From: Nocardia pseudobrasiliensis NBRC 108224
GTDB lineage: Bacteria; Actinomycetota; Actinomycetes; Mycobacteriales; Mycobacteriaceae
Length of the DNA stretch: 64,000 nt
Direction of reading: 5' to 3'
NCBI RefSeq assembly: GCF_001613105.1
Contig: NZ_BDBS01000005.1
Location: 310,001-374,000, forward strand
The notes under the pieces were generated by a model that ran no database searches, was not told the DNA's origin, and worked only from the letters and a program-made list of their open reading frames with translations. Every line of letters begins with the position of its first letter. Position 1 is the stretch's first letter. Of this stretch, positions 11,472 to 20,043 are shown piece after piece. The translations under genes and the position numbers were made by a program.

Positions 11472-12182
11472 TTACCCGACCTTCTCGCGATTCTCGAGTA
11501 TCTGGAGAATGCGAGCGATCCCCGAATGGACGATCCCGAACTCCTCGCGCACCGCGGCAAACCGCTCGTCGATTCGTGCGAATTCCGCGGTATGCCCAGC
11601 CAACCGCTCATCTATCCGAGCGAAGGCCGCCGCGTTCTCCCGCTCCATCGCGTCGAACCGCCGATCGACGGCCACGAACCGCTCATCGATCTTCTCGAAC
11701 CGTTCGTCGATCTTGATGAAGCGTTGGTCGATTTGCTCGAAGCGTTCGTCGATCTTGATGAAGCGTTGGTCGATTTGCTCGAAGCGTTCGTCGATCTTGG
11801 CGAAGCGTTGGTCGATCTGTTCGAAGCGTTCGTCGATCTTGGCGAAGCGTTGGTCGATCTGTTCGAAGCGTTTGTCCATCTTGTCGAATCTGCGGTCTGC
11901 GATGGCGAATCTTCGGTAAACCTCTTCGAACTGGAGGTCCATGTCGTGGCCGAGGGTGGTCACGGTCTGGTTCGTTCGTTTCAGTTCGCTCTGCATTTCC
12001 AGTTGGGTGGTTCGCAGGGCGTTGAGGGCGCTGGTGTGGGCGCGGAGGCAGATTCGCATATCCGCGTGTCCCGCTTCGGCATTGGCGGCGGTTGTCAACG
12101 CGGCCACCGAGCTGTCCCGCACCTTGGGCAGCTCCTCCTCGAGGTAGCGCACCCGGGCCTCGAGGTTGTTCGGATCGGTCAT
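11472..12182 (-). CDS. Heptad-repeat coiled-coil protein (RFxxIDx repeats)
   Basis: 236-aa soluble protein of unknown function. The centre is 13 consecutive seven-residue units of the pattern R-F-x-x-I/M-D-x (about residues 90-180), which should form one long, regular coiled-coil rod. Flanking segments are also helical and charged (ARVRYLEEELPKVRD at the start, IARILQILENREKVG at the end). No signal peptide or membrane helix is present. The repeats are encoded by a 42-bp DNA tandem array. ATG 12182 has an upstream GAGGGGGACC ribosome site. It converges on the ABC-F gene with 6 nt between stops. Similar heptad-array proteins occur in phages and bacteria as scaffolds or fibres, but no function can be assigned. 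Confidence 0.7.
   Translation of the reverse strand: MTDPNNLEARVRYLEEELPKVRDSSVAALTTAANAEAGHADMRICLRAHTSALNALRTTQLEMQSELKRTNQTVTTLGHDMDLQFEEVYRRFAIADRRFDKMDKRFEQIDQRFAKIDERFEQIDQRFAKIDERFEQIDQRFIKIDERFEQIDQRFIKIDERFEKIDERFVAVDRRFDAMERENAAAFARIDERLAGHTAEFARIDERFAAVREEFGIVHSGIARILQILENREKVG
11702..11869. repeat. 42-bp in-frame tandem repeat, four copies
   Basis: Units at 11702-11743, 11744-11785, 11786-11827 and 11828-11869. Units 1 and 2 form one sub-type and units 3 and 4 another (differences at GAT/GCG and T/C positions), showing recent duplication in pairs. Each unit encodes two heptads of the coiled-coil protein on the minus strand. Confidence 0.9.
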
Positions 12183-12286
12183 CGCAGGTCCCCCTCTGCT
12201 CGCTGTCGTTGCCCGGTCGAGACTACCGGCAACCGATCAGCGCACCCGCGTGTCGAAGCGGGGTTATCCACAGGGCGCGGCGTTGT

Positions 12287-13114
12287 TCACAGGGCTTGAT
12301 CGAGGGGTGGGACGGGCAGGCAGGTGCGGACGAAATCGACGCCGAAGCCGGTCAGGGCGATGCCGCGGTAGAAGACCTTGGTGCCGAAGCCGGTGCGCTC
12401 GAGCAACTTCCGCACCTCGGGCTGGGATTCCAGCAATTGGTAGCGGGTGGGGTTGTCCAGCGGCTCGCGGATCCAGTCGAGCAGGCCGAGGCGGCGCAGA
12501 TTGGTCAGATACGAATCACCGCGGTCGGGGAAGCGCAGGGCCGCGTCCTCGCCGATCATATTGAGCCCCAGCGCCACTCGCTGTGTGCCGGGCCGCAGCG
12601 CGCGACCGGTGCGCACGTCCAGGGCGGGCTGGGCGCCGTCGAGATACAGGTGACGCAGGATGCGGGCCTCATCGGGCGCGAGCTCGCCGAGAATGCGGGC
12701 GAACGCCGGATGATTGTCGTCGGTGGCGTGCACGCTGGCCGAGCGGCGCAGCAGTTCGGTCCCGCGTTCGCGCAGTCCCGGAGCGCTCGGCGCGATATGC
12801 GGCGCATCGGGCGCGCCCGGGATGCCCAGGGCCCGGCGCACCGAATCCTTCACCTGCTCACCGGCTTCCGACAGCACCTCGCGCGTCGGACGTCCGGCCA
12901 TACTGCCGCGTACCACGGTCCCGGTGACACCCAGCGCGGTCCCCAGACCCCAGGCCGTCACCTCCGTCACCGCGGAGACCGCCACCCACACCACACCGGT
13001 CGCGGTGCGCACGGGGCCGACGGAACGAGTGGCCGGTTCGGCGCCCGGCCTGCGCACGAGTTCGGTGGAATACCCGGGGCTTTCGCCGTCGTCCGGGTCG
13101 TTCACCACGGCCAT
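12287..13114 (-). CDS. Abi-alpha (DUF4393) domain protein, copy A
   Basis: 275-aa protein with a hydrophobic or amphipathic N-terminal stretch (GVVWVAVSAVTEVTAWGLGTALGVTG) and a C-terminal Abi-alpha/DUF4393-like region: LGELAPDEARILRHLYLDG, a variable middle, then YLTNLRRLGLLDW and LTGFGVDFVRTCLP. Some members of this domain family were linked to abortive phage infection; function here is unknown. ATG 13114 has CAGGAGTAG upstream and lies 13 nt inside the end of the DUF445 gene, so the two are translationally coupled. A paralogue (14702-15583) is transcribed the opposite way on the other side of DUF445. Confidence 0.75.
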   Translation of the reverse strand: MAVVNDPDDGESPGYSTELVRRPGAEPATRSVGPVRTATGVVWVAVSAVTEVTAWGLGTALGVTGTVVRGSMAGRPTREVLSEAGEQVKDSVRRALGIPGAPDAPHIAPSAPGLRERGTELLRRSASVHATDDNHPAFARILGELAPDEARILRHLYLDGAQPALDVRTGRALRPGTQRVALGLNMIGEDAALRFPDRGDSYLTNLRRLGLLDWIREPLDNPTRYQLLESQPEVRKLLERTGFGTKVFYRGIALTGFGVDFVRTCLPVPPLDQAL

Positions 13115-14421
13115 GGGGCTACTCCTGTTCCGAAGATCAGGATATGAGCGTAACCGGCGAGCAGCCCCAGCACACCGCCGTGTACGAACAAAAGCCACTC
13201 GTCCTGTTTGATGGCCGAGCGCAGCATGTCCACGAAATCCGGCGGCTTCAGCGCGGCCATCTGCTTGGCGATGTAGACGCCGACCTGTCGGCTCTGCCGG
13301 GCATTGAAAGCAGGATCGGCAAAGGCCACCGGTGCGAGATTCTTTGCCTCGTCGGCGAATCGGGTCTGCAGCGTCTCGTAGTCGCGGCTGCCGATCATGA
13401 ATTTCAGCGCCCCCCGCGCCGGGCCGAGCGCGCGATCGGTGGCCGGGCGCAGGGTGTCCTCGAGCACCTGCATGGTCCGATCCGAGCGCGGACCGTTGAG
13501 CAACTCGTCACCGATATTGGCCACGGTCATGATCTGGCTGGCCACCAAATCCGCATAGCCCTCGGTGATTTCGGGCTGTCGTTTGATCAACAGACCCTGC
13601 CGCCACGGGCACCACCATTTCGGATAGGCAGGCTCGAAGATCAAATTGATGCCGATCCAGTTGACCACCCAGCCGATGACCACACCGCCGATCGGCAACA
13701 CCACCAGCGGATGCGGATACAGGTGCAGCAGGAACACCAGCACCACACCCATCGGCGCGCCGAAGTAGAAACCGAAATTCTGCATGAACCGCAGTTCTTT
13801 CGCGCCCAGCACCTGGAACACCATGTTCAGCAACTGCGGTCGCGATTGGAAGTAGCGGATCACCATCTGCTTCACATCGAGCAGCTGTTCGATGTTGTTG
13901 CCCAGTTCCTCGGTGAGCTCGCGCAGGATCTCCGGCAATTGCTGACGCACCCGCTCGTGCACCATCTCGCGAATCTGGCTGGGCAGGTTGAACCACAGCT
14001 GCGGATGTTCGCGGATCGCGATCTCCTCGACGATGTCGCGGATCTGCTCCTGCGCTATCTCGGTGAGATGTTCGGCCAGTGCGTCGGGTTCCAACTCGCG
14101 ATAGAAATCGGCGACGCTGCCCAATTTGGCCAGACCTTTGTCCACCGCGATCGAGGCCATCTTGTCCGCGCGCGAGGGCACGATGCCCTGCCAACCCATC
14201 CGGCCGTCCCACTGCAATAGGGGCAGCACCTGAATTCGCTTGGGCAGATAGGGGAACAGCCATCGCAGCCCCGGAACATGGACGCCGTGGAAGCGGATCG
14301 GCTTGAACAACATCAAGACGCCGGTCCAGTTCGTGATGTATCCGATGACACCGGTGAACAGCGGGATCGTGATCAGTTCGAGCCACCAGCTCGGGGCGAC
14401 ATTGAACAAACTCTCCAGCAC
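13102..14421 (-). CDS. DUF445 family membrane protein
   Basis: 439-aa DUF445 protein. The N-terminus has a membrane segment with the family hallmark (WWLELITIPLFTGVIGYITNW, then GVLMLFKPIRFHG). A long helical soluble part follows, then FPMGVVLVFLLHL-type hydrophobic helices around the middle (VVLPIGGVVIGWVVNWIGINLIFEP, a second copy of the GxxxNW-IxxIF motif), and a C-terminal hydrophobic helix (GGVLGLLAGYAHILIF). Start GTG 14421 is preceded by AGGAGGGTGTC. Function of DUF445 is not established; envelope scaffolding is a guess. Co-transcribed with the downstream Abi-alpha gene. Confidence 0.8.
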   Translation of the reverse strand: MLESLFNVAPSWWLELITIPLFTGVIGYITNWTGVLMLFKPIRFHGVHVPGLRWLFPYLPKRIQVLPLLQWDGRMGWQGIVPSRADKMASIAVDKGLAKLGSVADFYRELEPDALAEHLTEIAQEQIRDIVEEIAIREHPQLWFNLPSQIREMVHERVRQQLPEILRELTEELGNNIEQLLDVKQMVIRYFQSRPQLLNMVFQVLGAKELRFMQNFGFYFGAPMGVVLVFLLHLYPHPLVVLPIGGVVIGWVVNWIGINLIFEPAYPKWWCPWRQGLLIKRQPEITEGYADLVASQIMTVANIGDELLNGPRSDRTMQVLEDTLRPATDRALGPARGALKFMIGSRDYETLQTRFADEAKNLAPVAFADPAFNARQSRQVGVYIAKQMAALKPPDFVDMLRSAIKQDEWLLFVHGGVLGLLAGYAHILIFGTGVAPWPW

Positions 14422-14701
14422 GACACCCTCCTGCCGACCCCAATACCGGTGACCGCCGCCACACCGGCACCTCAACGTACCCCGTCGGCACGCTGGACCT
14501 TACTGTGGATTCTGGAAACCGGTCCAATTCTCGTGAAGGTCGCCCTTCACCGGACCCGGAGGTGGGAGACTTCGGTCACACGCGGGTCCGGAATGTCGCG
14601 CTCTCGCTGCTGGGACCGGAAGAATGACCCTCGCCACATCAACGGCGACGGCGGGCAATAACGCGTGGGCAGGCGCGCTTATCTGGGATACGGAGAAGGA
14701 C

Positions 14702-15583
14702 GTGGCAGACGACAGGACCGGACAGGATGTGGTCCGACCCGGTTCCCGTGCCGTGGAACGCAGCTCGGATGTGGAGAAGCGGCAGATCAGCAACGAGGCC
14801 CGCCTGATTCGCGGTGTGTTCCGCGCGGCCGGACTCGCGGCCGGGACGGCGGTGCGCGGTAGCCAGTGGGCCGTCGGCACCACCTATGAGGTCGGCAAGC
14901 AGATCACCCAGGCGGCGCTCGACGGCGATTCCTCGGCCGATATCGCCGAGCGCGCGGGCGCGGCCCTGCAGTCGGTGGCCCGCAATATTCTCGGCGTGAC
15001 CGAGGGGTCCGTGCGCGAAATCGTCAGTTACGTCCCGACCTCCAACGGCAACAGCCATCAGCAGACCGCGATCACCACGGGCTACGTCCGCTCGGGCACC
15101 CTCGACGATCTGCGCCGGCGCGGCGATGCGCTGCTGGCCCGGTCGGCCGATGTGTATTTCACCGAGGATGTGCATCCGGCCTACGACCGCATCCTCGACC
15201 AGCTCGCCCCCGACGAGGCCCGCATCCTGCGATTCATGGCGTTGAACGGGCCGCAGCCGGCGGTCGACGTGCGCACCAACCGCCCGCTGGGTATCGGTTC
15301 GGAGCTGGTCACGGGCGATCTGACCTCGGTGCCCGAACAGGCCGGGGTGCGCTATCCCGACCGGGCTCGGCTGTATCTGATCAACCTCAACCGCCTCGGG
15401 CTGATGATCACCTCCGACGATCCGGTGGTGCTGAGCCGCTACATGGTCCTCGAGGTGCAGCCGGTGGTGGAATCGGCGCTCAAGCAGGCCGGACGGGCCC
15501 CGAAGATCGTGCGAAAGAGCCTGCGCCTGACCGAGTTCGGCGAGGACTTCTGCAAGACCTGCTTCACGATCAACGGGTCGTAG
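14702..15583 (+). CDS. Abi-alpha (DUF4393) domain protein, copy B
   Basis: 293-aa paralogue of the gene at 12287-13114, divergent from DUF445. Matching C-terminal landmarks: LDQLAPDEARILRFMALNGPQPAVDVRTNR, YLINLNRLGLM and LTEFGEDFCKTCF. The N-terminal half (GVFRAAGLAAGTAVRGSQW) is Ala/Gly-rich and could contact membrane. GTG 14702 is preceded by GGAGAAGGAC; the upstream open frame to 14624 has no support. The 280-bp divergent gap with DUF445 presumably carries both promoters. Relation to phage defence is by domain name only. Confidence 0.75.
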   Translation: MADDRTGQDVVRPGSRAVERSSDVEKRQISNEARLIRGVFRAAGLAAGTAVRGSQWAVGTTYEVGKQITQAALDGDSSADIAERAGAALQSVARNILGVTEGSVREIVSYVPTSNGNSHQQTAITTGYVRSGTLDDLRRRGDALLARSADVYFTEDVHPAYDRILDQLAPDEARILRFMALNGPQPAVDVRTNRPLGIGSELVTGDLTSVPEQAGVRYPDRARLYLINLNRLGLMITSDDPVVLSRYMVLEVQPVVESALKQAGRAPKIVRKSLRLTEFGEDFCKTCFTINGS

Positions 15584-15672
15584 GGCCGCGCCGGGAACCT
15601 TGGCAAGGCCTCGATCTGATACAGATTTGCCGATCCGCGCGAATCTTCGGCATCGGGTGGGATTGTTGAAGT

Positions 15673-16197
15673 ATGGACTCCGACGCCGTCTCCGCGATCA
15701 GCCGGCTGAAGTTCCGGTATCTGCGGGCACTCGACACCAAGTCCTGGGACGATTTCGCCGACACCATGATTCCGGAGGCGACGGCGACCTACAGCGAGTA
15801 CCTGCAGTTCGAATCGCGTGACGCGTTCCTGGCGTTCATGCGCAACACTCTCGGCCCGCACGTCATCACCGAACACCGCTGCGATCACCCGGAGATCGAT
15901 ATCGATGGCGATGCCGCCTCCGGCACCTGGTACCTGGCCGACACCGTCCTCATCCCCGGCCACAACATGCTGCTGCGCGGGGCCGCGTTCTACACCGATC
16001 GATACGTCCGCTGCCAGGACGGTCAATGGCGCATCGCCCATACCGGATACGAGCGGACCTACGAGGTCGTGCTGTCGCTGTCGGACCTACCCAGTCTCCG
16101 ATTGACCTCCAGCCGTTGGGGTTTGATCGCCCGCGAGCCCGGAATGCAGCCGGACGGTGAGGGCTCTCCGCCGGACTCCGCCGAGACGATGGGTTAG
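15673..16197 (+). CDS. NTF2-like / SnoaL-type protein
   Basis: 174-aa single-domain cone-fold protein. It begins with the usual helix (AISRLKFRYLRALDTKSWDDFADTMIPEATATY), where WDDFADTM-type acidic pockets occur in SnoaL_4 members, and continues with strands around HRCDHPEIDIDGDAASGTWYLAD and GQWRIAHTGYERTYE. Family members are dehydratases, isomerases or ligand binders; no catalytic assignment is safe. The C-terminal tail (about 35 residues) is probably disordered. Its stop overlaps the convergent prfC stop by 4 nt. Confidence 0.8.
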   Translation: MDSDAVSAISRLKFRYLRALDTKSWDDFADTMIPEATATYSEYLQFESRDAFLAFMRNTLGPHVITEHRCDHPEIDIDGDAASGTWYLADTVLIPGHNMLLRGAAFYTDRYVRCQDGQWRIAHTGYERTYEVVLSLSDLPSLRLTSSRWGLIAREPGMQPDGEGSPPDSAETMG

Positions 16198-17813
16198 TCG
16201 GCCGTCGCCACCAGCGGTTCGAGGGTCAGCTTCGGCATCTCCTTCTGGATGTACTGCAGCCGCCACTTATCGCTGAACAGCGCCAGCAGCGCGCCGTCGG
16301 TGCGGGTGAAGACCTCGACCCCGCGCTGACGATCCAATTCCGGCGCGGATTCGGCGTCGGTGCGCCGGGCCAGCTGATACGGCAGGAAGTCCAGCTGCGT
16401 CTCGACATTGAATTCCGCCTGCATGCGGGCGGTGACCACCTCGAACTGCATCGGTCCGACCGCGGCCAGCACCGGCGAGGCGTCACCGCGGGTGTCGTTG
16501 CGCAGCACCTGCACCACGCCCTCGGAGTCGAGCTGGTCGACGGCCTTGCGGAACTGCTTGTACTTACCGGAGCTGCGGGCGCGCAGGGTCGCGAAATGTT
16601 CCGGAGCGAAGGACGGAATGGGTGGGAATTCGACCTTCTTGTCGGTGAACAGCGTATGCCCGGGCGCGAGCGCGGTCGCGTTGACCAGGCCCACCACATC
16701 GCCCGGATAGGCCGTGTCGACGGTCGAGCGTTCGCGGCCGAAGACCGTCAGCGCGTATTTGGTCGCGAACGGCCGCCCGGTCTGCGCGTGGGTGACCACC
16801 ATGCCGCGCTCGAACTCCCCGGACACGATGCGCATGAACGCCAGCCGGTCCCGGTGCGCGGTATCCATTCCGGCCTGCACCTTGAACACCACCGCGCTGA
16901 ACGGTTCGGACGGCTCGCGCGGCTCGCCCTTGGCGTCGCGGCGCGGTCCCGGCGGGGGAGCAAGGGCCACAAGGGTTTCCAGCAGCTGGCGCACACCGAA
17001 GTTGAGCATGGCCGAGCCGTAGATGACCGGCGAGGTCTGCCCGGCCAGGAACAGTTCCTGATCGTGGTCCTGGCCGGTGGCCGAGAGCAGTTCGCTCTCC
17101 TCGGCCGCGGTGATCCACGCCTCGCCCTCGCGCTCCTCGGCCTGCTCGGGGGTGTAGGACTCCTCCGGCGCGATGGTCGCACCACCGGCGGTGCGGGTGA
17201 AGTGGATGTATTCGACCGCGGCGCCGTCGGTTCCGCGCCGCAGCAGCCCGCGGAAGTCGCCCGCGATGCCGACCGGCAGGAACAGCGGGGTCGGGGTGAG
17301 ACCGATGCGCTCGCTGATCTCGTCGAGCAGTTCCAGCGGCGCGCGGCCCGGCCGGTCCCACTTGTTGATGACGGTGATGATCGGGATGCCGCGATGGCGG
17401 CACACCTGGAAGAGTTTGAGTGTCTGCGGTTCCAGGCCCTTGGCCGCGTCGATGAGCATGACCGCGGCGTCGACGGCGGTGAGCACGCGGTAGGTGTCCT
17501 CGGAGAAGTCCGAGTGGCCCGGGGTGTCGACCAGGTTGATCACGCAGTCGCCGTATTCGAACTGCAGCGCGGTCGAACTCACCGAGATGCCGCGCGCCTT
17601 CTCCATCTCCATCCAGTCGGAGACGGTCGACTTGCGTCCGGACTTGCCGTGGATCGCACCGGCCTCGGAGATGACCTTGGCATGCAGGGCCAGCGCCTCG
17701 GTCAGGGTGGATTTACCGGCGTCGGGATGCGAGATCACCGCGAAGGTGCGTCGCCGCGCGGTCTCCTCAACCAGCCGCCCGGACGTGGTCGCGCTGGTGG
17801 TCGGGGAATTCAC
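16194..17813 (-). CDS. prfC: Peptide chain release factor 3
   Basis: GTPase that recycles RF1/RF2 after peptide release. G-motifs are all present: HPDAGKST (G1), the switch region with KARGISVSSTALQF, DTPGHSDF (G3) and NKWD (G4). Domain II and the RF3-specific C-terminal domain follow (FAPEHFATLRARSSGKYKQF, GPMQFEV), and the length (539 aa) is normal. GTG 17813 is chosen because of the AAAGGAG site 8 nt upstream; a start at 17843 would add 10 residues. It is a single-gene unit 57 nt downstream of the TetR gene on the same strand. Confidence 0.93.
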   Translation of the reverse strand: MNSPTTSATTSGRLVEETARRRTFAVISHPDAGKSTLTEALALHAKVISEAGAIHGKSGRKSTVSDWMEMEKARGISVSSTALQFEYGDCVINLVDTPGHSDFSEDTYRVLTAVDAAVMLIDAAKGLEPQTLKLFQVCRHRGIPIITVINKWDRPGRAPLELLDEISERIGLTPTPLFLPVGIAGDFRGLLRRGTDGAAVEYIHFTRTAGGATIAPEESYTPEQAEEREGEAWITAAEESELLSATGQDHDQELFLAGQTSPVIYGSAMLNFGVRQLLETLVALAPPPGPRRDAKGEPREPSEPFSAVVFKVQAGMDTAHRDRLAFMRIVSGEFERGMVVTHAQTGRPFATKYALTVFGRERSTVDTAYPGDVVGLVNATALAPGHTLFTDKKVEFPPIPSFAPEHFATLRARSSGKYKQFRKAVDQLDSEGVVQVLRNDTRGDASPVLAAVGPMQFEVVTARMQAEFNVETQLDFLPYQLARRTDAESAPELDRQRGVEVFTRTDGALLALFSDKWRLQYIQKEMPKLTLEPLVATAD

Positions 17814-17870
17814 GGGAACGGCTCCTTTATCGCGGATCGGCAACCGCTCCAGGTTACTGGACTCGCGATA

Positions 17871-18443
17871 TCAGGCGTGTTCCGAGTCGAGGTGTCGGGC
17901 CACGGTCGCGCGGACGAGATCGGTCGCATCCGCGTCGGGAGCGATGAGTTCGAGACTGCGATTGGCGACCAGGGCCGCGATGCCGTGCAGATTCGCCCAC
18001 AGCTCCACCGGTCGCTGGCCCGCCGGTGCGGGGACGCAGGCGGCGACGAGTTCACCCCAGTCATGAAAGATCGGCAGCGTCTGCCGTCGCAGATTCTCCC
18101 CCGAACCCTCCAGCAGATCGTGGCGGAACATGAGGGTGAACATCTCGGGCCGTTCGGCCGCGAAACGCACGTAGATCAGGGCCATCCGTTCGATCCGCGC
18201 CCGCGGCGAGTCGTCGGCGACGGTCGCGAATTCGCCCCGCAGATCAGCGAATCCGCGCGCCGCCACGGCCGCCAGCAGCGACCGATGTGTGGGGAAGTGT
18301 CGTCGCGGCGCGCCGTGTGACACCCCTGCCTCCCGTGCGATGGCCCGCAACCCGAGCTCTCCGACGCCTACCTGTTCCAACAGGTCGACACCGGCGCTCA
18401 CCAGCCGTTCCCGCAGCGACTCCTGGACTCCCATGCGGGCCAT
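17871..18443 (-). CDS. TetR-family transcriptional regulator
   Basis: 190-aa regulator with an N-terminal helix-turn-helix (LGLRAIAREAGVSHGAPRRHF) and a TetR_C-type ligand domain containing RIERMALIYVRFAAERPEMFTLMFRHDL. ATG 18443 is 8 nt downstream of the symporter stop, so the two are likely one transcript. ATG 18434 is an alternative start. It is a candidate binder of the two GTAGACAGTGTCTAC palindromes at 19982-20019, which sit upstream of its operon and of the divergent acyltransferase; this is inference from proximity. Confidence 0.88.
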   Translation of the reverse strand: MARMGVQESLRERLVSAGVDLLEQVGVGELGLRAIAREAGVSHGAPRRHFPTHRSLLAAVAARGFADLRGEFATVADDSPRARIERMALIYVRFAAERPEMFTLMFRHDLLEGSGENLRRQTLPIFHDWGELVAACVPAPAGQRPVELWANLHGIAALVANRSLELIAPDADATDLVRATVARHLDSEHA

Positions 18444-18451
18444 TGTCTCGC

Positions 18452-19768
18452 CTATGCCATCGCGGACACCGCCTGCGGCTCGCTGTCGCGGGTGGTCAGC
18501 GAGGAGTCCGGGCGATCGAAGGTCTCCTGATCGAGAATTCCCTCGCGCTTGGCGACCAGCACCGGCACCACCATCTGCCCGGCCACATTGGTCGCGGTGC
18601 GGATCATGTCCAGGATCGGATCGATCGCCAGCAGCAGACCCGCGCCCGCCAGCGGTAGGCCGAGGGTCGACAGGGTCAGGGTGAGCATGACGATCGCACC
18701 GGTCAGGCCCGCGGTGGCGGCCGAGCCGACCACCGAGACGAAGGCGATCAGCAGATAGTCGCGGATGCCGAGTTCGGTTCCGGTGATCTGCGCGACGAAG
18801 ATCGCCGCCAGCGCCGGATACACCGCCGCGCAGCCGTCCATCTTGGTGGTCGCGCCGAACGGGACCGCGAACGAGGCGTATTCGCCCGGTACGCCCAGCC
18901 TTTCGATGGTCGTGCGCTGGGTCAGCGGCATGGTGCCGATCGAGGAGCGGGACACGAACGCCAGCTCGATCGCGGGCCAGGCCTTGGCGTAGAAGCGAAG
19001 CGGATTCACCCCGGCGACCACGCGCAACAGGACCGGATACACCACCAGCAGCACGATCAGGCAGCCGCCGTAGACCGCGACGGTGAAGGTCGCCAGGGGT
19101 CGCAGCAGGTCCCAGCCGTAGGTGGCCACGGCCTTGCCGATCAGTCCGGCCGTGCCGATCGGGGCCAGCCGGATCACCCACCACAGCGCCTTCTGCACCA
19201 GCTGCAGCACCGATTCCGACAGGGCCAGAACGGGTTCGGCGGCCTTGCCGAGTTTCAGCGCGGCCACGCCGAAGACCAGTCCGAGGAACACCAGCTGCAG
19301 CACATTGCCGCCGGTGAACGCGCCGACCACATTGGTCGGGACGATGCCGGTCAAGAAGTCGGTCCAGCCACCCTTGGTGTCGGGCGCCTTGGCGCCGGTC
19401 AGCGAGAGATCTACGCCGCGACCGGGATTGGTGATCAGCCCGAGCGCGATGCCGACCGCCACGGCGATCAGTGAGGTACCCAGGAACCAGGCCAGCGTGC
19501 GTCCGGCCAGCCGCGCGGCATTGGTGACATGCCGCAATCCCGCGACGCTCACCAGCACCGCGGTGAACACCAGCGGCGGCACCGCGAGTTTGAGCAACTG
19601 GATGAAGATGCCGCCGACCTGCTTCAGGGTGGCGGTGAGCCAGGCGACGTCCCAGGTGCGGGCGATGAATCCGGCGGCGATGCCGACCACGAGGCCGAGC
19701 AGGATCTGCACACCGAAGGACCAGCGCGCCGGATTCAGCACGCGGGCAGACGAAATGGAGGAAGACAT
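18452..19768 (-). CDS. Dicarboxylate/amino acid:cation symporter (DAACS family)
   Basis: 438-aa secondary transporter of the glutamate/C4-dicarboxylate (GltP/DctA) fold, Na+ or H+ coupled. Signatures: the serine-rich re-entrant loop VSRSSIGTMPLT, the MDG motif in FGATTKMDGCA, and the C-terminal substrate site DPILDMIRTATNVAGQM. About eight hydrophobic segments are visible from FGVQILLGLVVGIAAGF onward. The Arg and Asn in RTATNVAGQ suggest an acidic amino acid or dicarboxylate substrate. ATG 19768 has TGGAG 9 nt upstream. The TetR gene follows 8 nt downstream. Confidence 0.9.
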   Translation of the reverse strand: MSSSISSARVLNPARWSFGVQILLGLVVGIAAGFIARTWDVAWLTATLKQVGGIFIQLLKLAVPPLVFTAVLVSVAGLRHVTNAARLAGRTLAWFLGTSLIAVAVGIALGLITNPGRGVDLSLTGAKAPDTKGGWTDFLTGIVPTNVVGAFTGGNVLQLVFLGLVFGVAALKLGKAAEPVLALSESVLQLVQKALWWVIRLAPIGTAGLIGKAVATYGWDLLRPLATFTVAVYGGCLIVLLVVYPVLLRVVAGVNPLRFYAKAWPAIELAFVSRSSIGTMPLTQRTTIERLGVPGEYASFAVPFGATTKMDGCAAVYPALAAIFVAQITGTELGIRDYLLIAFVSVVGSAATAGLTGAIVMLTLTLSTLGLPLAGAGLLLAIDPILDMIRTATNVAGQMVVPVLVAKREGILDQETFDRPDSSLTTRDSEPQAVSAMA

Positions 19769-19981
19769 GACGAACTGCTCCAGAAGAGAGATGGATTCGG
19801 GTGGGCCGAGGCGGCCCGGGGCAGGCGTCAGCGACAGAGCTGCGCGGCCAGTCGCCCCAAATCCACATGCAGCCTGGCCACCAGGTGCACACACGTCTCA
19901 GAGAAGTTCACAACGTATCGAGCGTAGGCGATTTGTCCGATCCGGGATAGTTCCGGCCGGTAGTACCCCTACGGGCGGAAA

Positions 19982-20019
19982 GTAGACAGTGTCTACGAAG
20001 TTCGGTAGACAGTGTCTAC
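19982..20019. promoter_or_regulatory. Two identical 15-bp palindromic operators
   Basis: GTAGACAGTGTCTAC occurs perfectly at 19982-19996 and again at 20005-20019. Both are perfect inverted repeats about one central base and are spaced 23 bp centre to centre (about two helical turns). They end 24 nt before the plsC-like ATG, so they overlap its likely promoter, and sit about 215 bp upstream of the divergent symporter. This geometry suits a pair of TetR-family dimers. Confidence 0.7.
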
Positions 20020-20043
20020 AACCGAACTCCGGAGAGGTCTCCC

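Noticed and set aside
11702..11869. Regularly spaced repeats that could suggest a CRISPR array
   Set aside because: Units are contiguous with no unique spacers and encode heptads of a coiled-coil protein; no cas genes are present.
12287..15583. Calling the Abi-alpha/DUF445 locus a proven phage-defence system
   Set aside because: The link is only the domain name; no effector catalytic motif or known defence neighbour is present.
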